Below, one piece after another: positions 62,201 through 64,000 of a stretch of 64,000 bases of DNA. This DNA comes from Phallusia mammillata (lineage: Eukaryota > Chordata > Ascidiacea > Phlebobranchia > Ascidiidae): contig QLIY01000180.1 of NCBI GenBank assembly GCA_003260075.1, positions 142,904 through 206,903 of the forward strand, written 5' to 3'. The notes under the pieces were generated by a model that did no database searches, had not been told where the DNA came from, and saw nothing but the letters and a program-made list of their open reading frames with translations. Numbering within the stretch: the first letter of the stretch is position 1; every line of letters starts with the position of its first letter. A program made the position numbers and the translations under genes.

Positions 62201-63868
62201 ACGAGTGGCCCCAGGACGCTTTGGAATCCGTCAGTATGCGCTTCCTCGGTGAAATTGAAACCATCTCTGTAAGTAAAATTTAGTATTTTCGTTTGTTCTT
62301 TTGCATATTTGAAATGACGATCACAGAAGCAATTTCAGTAGGCCTACTGCAAAAAACGGTTTTTGCTTCTGTTTTAGTGTTTTTTTTATAAAGCATTTGG
62401 TTCGTACAGAATGAAGCATAACTAATCCCGGATTTTTTGGTTTTTTATCGTTACAACTTACAAGATAAATTTCTTTTCAGGACGAGGAAAGGGACTCCAT
62501 CAGCAAATTTATGTCGTATGTTCATCTTAGCGTCAACGATCAGTCAAAAGATTATCTCCTTAACGAAAGGTAAAAATCTTCTGACCTTGCGCTGTAACAA
62601 TATTCAGGCCAAAAGAATAATTATAATAACTGTGGCTTAGTACTAGCCAATATGCGATTCAACCCGGAGTTGTAATTCAGGTCGGGCTTAATTCGGGCCC
62701 GACTTTACATTCTGTGACCGTAGTTTCAATATAAATTACCTAGCTAAGTCTGCTGGACCAAGCATGATGCCCAATAGCCCCCAAAAGATTTGTTTGGGTG
62801 TGTTTACATAACTCATGCGATTACATATCCTATTTGACTTTTTTGGATTAAATTTAATTTGTTGGTTAAATGTTTCAGGCGATACAGCTACACGACACCG
62901 AAAAGTTTTCTGGAACAAATCAAACTGTACGAAACCCTCCTTGCAGCGAAAAACGCCGAGCTCCAAGCGTCGGTGGAACGATTAGAAAATGGTTTGCAGA
63001 AACTGAGAAGCACCGCATCACAGGTTTGTTCCGATGTTTTCCGTAGGATTTGTTTGAATTCTCGCCAAAAATAGATTTTCCTTAGGGTATTGTTTGAATT
63101 CTCGCCAAAAATAGATTTTCCTTAGGATTTGTTTGAATTCTCGCCAACAATAAAACCTTATCATACTTATGAATTGGCATATTAAAACATAATTTCGATT
63201 GTCTTCGCACAATTGCAAGTGTATTTTTTTCAATCCAGTATTTTTTGCTTGTTGACGTTGCACAGGGGAAAGAACACCTATGCGTGACAAGCTATATACT
63301 TTTTTAGTCTTTGAGATAACTAATGCTTTTATAAAACTACTTCCCTAGCAACACTGGATGTTTGTTTTTTTAATTTTCACCAAGCAAGCGTTTTTGAATG
63401 TGAAAACCACTGGTACTAACTGCTTGGGGACAAAACTACTCAATGTAAATTGCAAACGAATACTAAATGCTAAAGTTTTTTTGTTGATCAAGTTCATTTA
63501 GGTGTGCAATTAGTTTTTGCTGAAACAATGTGCCTTCTTTAGGTCGACGACTTGAAGGCCAAACTGGCAGCCCAGGAAATTGAATTAAAACAAAAGAACG
63601 AGGATGCCGATAAACTTATTCAGGTACATTGCAGTACAGAAGGTCGTTGATGTAAACGTTTGTTTGATTTCACTCATTTCTTTGAAAGGTGGTCGGAGTA
63701 GAAACAGAAAAGGTCGGTAAGGAAAAGGCGATCGCCGATGTAGAAGAAGAGAAAGTAACTGTGATTGAAATCGAAGTGTCAAAGAAGAAAACAGATTGTG
63801 AAACTGATCTTGCTAAAGCCGAACCTGCTCTTATTGCTGCTCAGGGAGCCTTGGATACCTTGAACAAG
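35228..63868 (+). CDS. DNAH9/11/17: Axonemal outer-arm beta-type dynein heavy chain (3' end beyond window)
   Basis: Motor of cilia and flagella. 64 exons, 3149 codons in one frame: 35228-35575, 36629-36748, 36822-36901, 36983-37172, 37247-37346, 37625-37836, 38063-38160, 38228-38366, 38889-39056, 39347-39495, 39745-39866, 40043-40157, 40276-40344, 40670-40796, 41101-41247, 41545-41653, 43338-43483, 44351-44446, 44695-44900, 45098-45224, 45316-45413, 45665-45821, 46653-46822, 46911-47019, 47329-47445, 47520-47636, 47796-47996, 48357-48509, 48749-48883, 49255-49377, 49440-49562, 49755-49979, 50602-50803, 51072-51201, 51588-51753, 51946-52053, 52119-52250, 52671-52831, 53229-53406, 53478-53561, 53814-53971, 54238-54469, 54762-54905, 55034-55162, 55235-55331, 55667-55830, 56188-56291, 56664-56816, 56988-57162, 57322-57495, 57699-57906, 58435-58600, 58699-58801, 59101-59497 (with a false 157-base insertion), 59841-60002, 60352-60545, 60905-61067, 61425-61499, 61577-61768, 62107-62268, 62481-62569, 62879-63023, 63543-63623, 63689-63868. 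The start [11 protein letters not shown] and [15 protein letters not shown] place it with beta chains. The DNAH9/11/17 choice rests on remembered family similarity. Confidence 0.95.
41850..42480 (+). repeat. Dispersed repeat, tandem units of about 160 bp, with CT-rich head
   Basis: TTGATTTTACTCAAATTG, a (CT/T)-rich tract (41880-41935), CTCCCCAAAGTTTGTCCGAC, then a unit ending CCCCGCTAGCCCCCTAAAA. The unit is repeated from about 42099 with moderate divergence, and a weaker third copy lies at about 42257-42360. The same head and start recur at 63911-64000. It has no coding capacity I can see. Confidence 0.7.
42494..42740 (+). mobile_element. tRNA-derived SINE, two tandem copies
   Basis: Copy 3 starts at about 42495 and copy 4 at 42622. 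Each has GGCAGGAACTTGGCC-like box A and CCTGGGTTCGAACCCCG box B, separated by GATCGGGATTCGTCCCCGGG. Copy 4 ends in an A-rich (AAAAT)n tail. They are in the same dynein intron (41654-43337) as the repeat to their left. Confidence 0.75.
43609..43675 (-). pseudogene. Decayed tRNA-Ser copy
   Basis: On the minus strand it starts GCCGCGATGGCCGGAAGG and keeps the anticodon stem-loop TTGGACTTGAATTCC (anticodon TGA), but the variable and T arms are lost and the acceptor stem mispairs. It shares the flanking CTTCTTTGTTTCATTATC with the other units, so it is the oldest member of the array. Confidence 0.75.
43756..43837 (-). tRNA. tRNA-Ser (anticodon CGA)
   Basis: 82 nt. Acceptor GCTGCGA pairs fully with TCGCAGC, discriminator G. 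Box A TGGCCGAGTGG, anticodon loop CTCGAAA, long variable arm, box B GGTTCGAACCC. TTTT follows within two bases of the 3' end as a Pol III terminator. The body closely resembles known metazoan tRNA-Ser. It lies antisense in the dynein intron 43484-44350. Confidence 0.93.
43910..43991 (-). tRNA. tRNA-Ser (anticodon TGA)
   Basis: 82 nt and identical in layout to its neighbour 154 bases away except for the anticodon loop CTTGAAA, giving UGA. Intact acceptor, D, T and long variable arms, and a TTTT terminator just downstream on the minus strand. Second functional-looking member of the tandem array. Confidence 0.93.
44060..44141 (-). pseudogene. tRNA-Ser body with CAA (Leu) anticodon, probably decaying
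   Basis: 82 nt, same body as the Ser copies, but the anticodon loop is CTCAAAA, so the anticodon is CAA, which reads Leu UUG. The acceptor stem has one mismatch (GCTTCGA against TCGCAGC, pair 4-69) and the T stem one G-T pair. Box A is slightly changed (GAGTAGTT). TTTT follows. I judge it a drifting copy, but expression cannot be excluded. Confidence 0.75.
46050..46213 (+). mobile_element. Left end of a hAT-type MITE
   Basis: CAGGGGTCGGCAACCTTTT is a typical hAT terminal repeat, preceded by CTCTAAAG (nnnTAnnn). No matching right end follows; the sequence runs into a G16 tract at 46214-46229. The element is truncated or its right part was lost at an assembly join. It lies in the dynein intron 45822-46652. 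Confidence 0.55.
46214..46229. repeat. 16-base poly-G tract
   Basis: Sixteen G between a truncated hAT end and unrelated sequence. Unlike the G10 sites, no duplicated flank is visible. It could be G10 joined to a native G6. Confidence 0.7.
46299..46440 (+). repeat. Three tandem units of about 48 bp (AAGGTTTGGTTTGGGTGACC)
   Basis: Units begin near 46308, 46356 and 46404 and share the core GGTGACCGCTAAGTAGTTTT, with poly-T between them. The same core in reverse forms one arm of the hairpin at 32034-32098. It lies in the dynein intron 45822-46652. Confidence 0.7.
47095..47215 (+). repeat. Dispersed element with hammerhead-like core, copy 2
   Basis: CTGATGA (47118-47124), a GGC/GCC helix II, GAAAC (47142-47146), then GTTTGAAAAATAAAGC and GTCGCTTTTTGTGTC, ending GGCCGTTATTTTCACCATT. 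It matches the copy at about 31145-31255. It lies in the dynein intron 47020-47328. Confidence 0.55.
50261..50544. mobile_element. hAT-type MITE (284 bp) with 8-bp TSD
   Basis: Terminal inverted repeats are CAGTGGTTTCCAACC and GGTTGGGAACCACTG. Flanking 8-mers are AATTAGAA (50253-50260) and AATTAGAT (50545-50552), 7/8 identical and fitting nnnTAnnn. No transposase; it lies in the dynein intron 49980-50601. Confidence 0.82.
52203..52632. repeat. About 210-bp duplication split by G10, carrying part of a dynein exon
   Basis: Copy 1 runs about 52203-52411, G10 is 52412-52421, and copy 2 is 52422-52632. The copies differ at several bases (GATGTGG against GACGTGG, CTGATT against CTAATT). Copy 2 repeats the end of exon 52119-52250 but has no acceptor, so it is not a usable exon. 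Probably an unmerged allele overlap. Confidence 0.88.
53229..54469 (+). other. Dynein AAA1 (catalytic ATPase)
   Basis: Walker [13 protein letters not shown] is at about residue 1852, the position usual for axonemal heavy chains. Walker B CFDEFNR is in the next exon (53478-53561), followed by [20 protein letters not shown]. All catalytic motifs look intact, so the motor should hydrolyse ATP. Confidence 0.93.
54946..55059. repeat. 48-bp duplication split by G10 over a dynein splice acceptor
   Basis: CTTGTTTACATTTCTTGTGT and the following exon start are present twice (54946-54993 and 55012-55059), with G10 at 54994-55003. Only the second copy continues into the full AAA2 exon (55034-55162). Confidence 0.88.
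55873..56160. repeat. About 140-bp intronic duplication split by G10
   Basis: Copy 1 ends at 56013 with TTTTTTGCA, G10 is 56014-56023, and copy 2 (from 56024) ends with the same TTTTTTGCA at 56160. There are a few substitutions (ACACAATAAAC against ACACTATAAAC). It lies in the dynein intron 55831-56187. Confidence 0.88.
56359..56612. mobile_element. hAT-type MITE remnant (254 bp)
   Basis: Left end CAGTGATTCTCAAACTT; right end TTAAGACACACTG matches its inverse at 10 of 13 positions. Flanking 8-mers CACTACAG and CTCTATTG both fit nnnTAnnn but agree at only 5 of 8 bases, so this is an old insertion. It lies in the dynein intron 56292-56663. Confidence 0.55.
56850..56930. repeat. Four imperfect tandem copies of about 20 bp
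   Basis: TGTATTGTACGGTAAATTC-like units repeat four times in the intron after exon 56664-56816. Simple local duplication with no coding role. Confidence 0.6.
58224..58436. repeat. About 100-bp intronic duplication split by a G run
   Basis: Copy 1 runs from about 58224 to 58325 and copy 2 from 58337 to 58436; eleven G lie at 58326-58336, one of them attributable to a flank. Both copies end in the acceptor CTTTTCTTCAG, but only the second is followed by the AAA3 exon 58435-58600. Confidence 0.87.
58894..59053. mobile_element. pogo/Tigger-like MITE remnant (160 bp)
   Basis: The left end CAGTAAACCTCTGTTATTCGG and the reverse complement of the right end, CAATAAACCTCGATTAATCC, match well and resemble Tigger termini. 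TA precedes the left end; the right TA is not preserved. It lies in the dynein intron 58802-59100. Confidence 0.55.
59141..59453 (+). repeat. 156-bp exon duplication joined by a single N (assembly error)
   Basis: 59141-59296 and 59298-59453 appear identical and are separated by one N at 59297. The insert of 157 bases is not a multiple of three and breaks dynein AAA3 coding. Collapsing it restores an 80-codon exon. It is a contig overlap, not a mutation. Confidence 0.93.
60352..62268 (+). other. Dynein AAA4
   Basis: Walker [18 protein letters not shown] is at about residue 2805 (exon 60905-61067). Then [22 protein letters not shown] in the following exons, and [20 protein letters not shown] with [11 protein letters not shown] in 62107-62268, all typical of AAA4. 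Confidence 0.9.
62481..63868 (+). other. Dynein stalk, first coiled-coil helix (CC1)
   Basis: Exons 62481-62569, 62879-63023, 63543-63623 and 63689-63868. After [15 protein letters not shown] comes a long charged, heptad-like helix ([20 protein letters not shown], then [17 protein letters not shown]) that leads to the microtubule-binding tip. The tip, CC2, AAA5, AAA6 and the C-terminus lie beyond the window. Confidence 0.9.
63045..63152. repeat. Three tandem copies of about 38 bp
   Basis: GGATTTGTTTGAATTCTCGCC with the following CAAAAATAGATTTTCCTTA occurs about three times in the intron between stalk exons 62879-63023 and 63543-63623. Confidence 0.7.
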
Positions 63869-63889
63869 GTTATTAATTATGGGTCCCCT

Positions 63890-64000
63890 TCCCTGAAGGG
63901 GATAGCATATTGATTTTACTCAAAATGTTTTTCTTTTGTTTTCTTTTCTTTTCTTTTCTTCTCCCCAAAGTTTGTCCGACTCGTTTTTCCATCAAATCCT
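63890..64000 (+). repeat. Dispersed repeat, second locus, cut by window end
   Basis: TTGATTTTACTCAAAATG, a CT-rich tract, then CTCCCCAAAGTTTGTCCGAC and TCGTTTTTCCATCAAAT, the same order as at 41850-41970. It starts about 20 bases into the intron after exon 63689-63868. Confidence 0.75.

Overview
The window is eukaryotic, AT-rich and intron-dense. It looks like an invertebrate chordate, most likely an ascidian tunicate of the Ciona type. The reasons are many short GT-AG introns, class II cytokine receptors and a PH-SH2 adaptor of STAP type (both essentially chordate families), and several small near-identical duplications that look like two alleles of a highly polymorphic genome. The species assignment is an inference. 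I rebuilt exons by hand from open frame, GT/AG sites and phase. In all six protein-coding genes the exon lengths add up to intact reading frames, and DNAH does so once one assembly error is removed.

Layout, left to right. (1) 298-5289 (+): 3' part of a STAP-like adaptor (end of PH domain, Pro/Ser linker, SH2 domain, tail). (2) 8396-17836 (+): SBSPON-like secreted protein (signal peptide, somatomedin B, thrombospondin type 1, conserved C-terminal domain) in five exons, with a 6.2 kb CpG-rich first intron. (3) 19174-33328 (-): sphingosine-1-phosphate lyase SGPL1, eleven exons, 543 codons. Its 8.5 kb tenth intron (20161-28659) holds two complete genes that meet tail to tail: class II cytokine receptor A (21189-24021, +, 500 aa) and class II cytokine receptor B (24717-28062, -, 407 aa). 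(4) 35228 to the window end (+): an axonemal outer-arm beta-type dynein heavy chain of the DNAH9/11/17 group. 64 exons and 3149 codons are visible, from the start Met through the tail, linker, AAA1-AAA4 and the first half of the stalk; the rest lies past the window.

Introns and spacers carry mobile elements: a short tRNA-like SINE (four copies, two with perfect target-site duplications), hAT MITEs with 8-bp nnnTAnnn duplications, a pogo/Tigger-like remnant, elements with hammerhead-ribozyme-like cores, and a dispersed repeat that recurs at the window end. A tandem array of four tRNA-Ser units (two intact, one with a Leu-type CAA anticodon, one decayed) lies antisense in a dynein intron.

A recurrent oddity needs attention. 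At seven places a stretch of about 48-215 bp is repeated, with a G or C run of about 10 exactly between the copies. At an eighth place a single N separates two 156-bp copies of dynein coding sequence and breaks the frame. These look like unmerged contig or haplotype overlaps, not biology. Functionally the genes are mostly independent. The one suggestive grouping is two immune-type receptors nested in the gene for S1P lyase, an enzyme that controls lymphocyte traffic in vertebrates.
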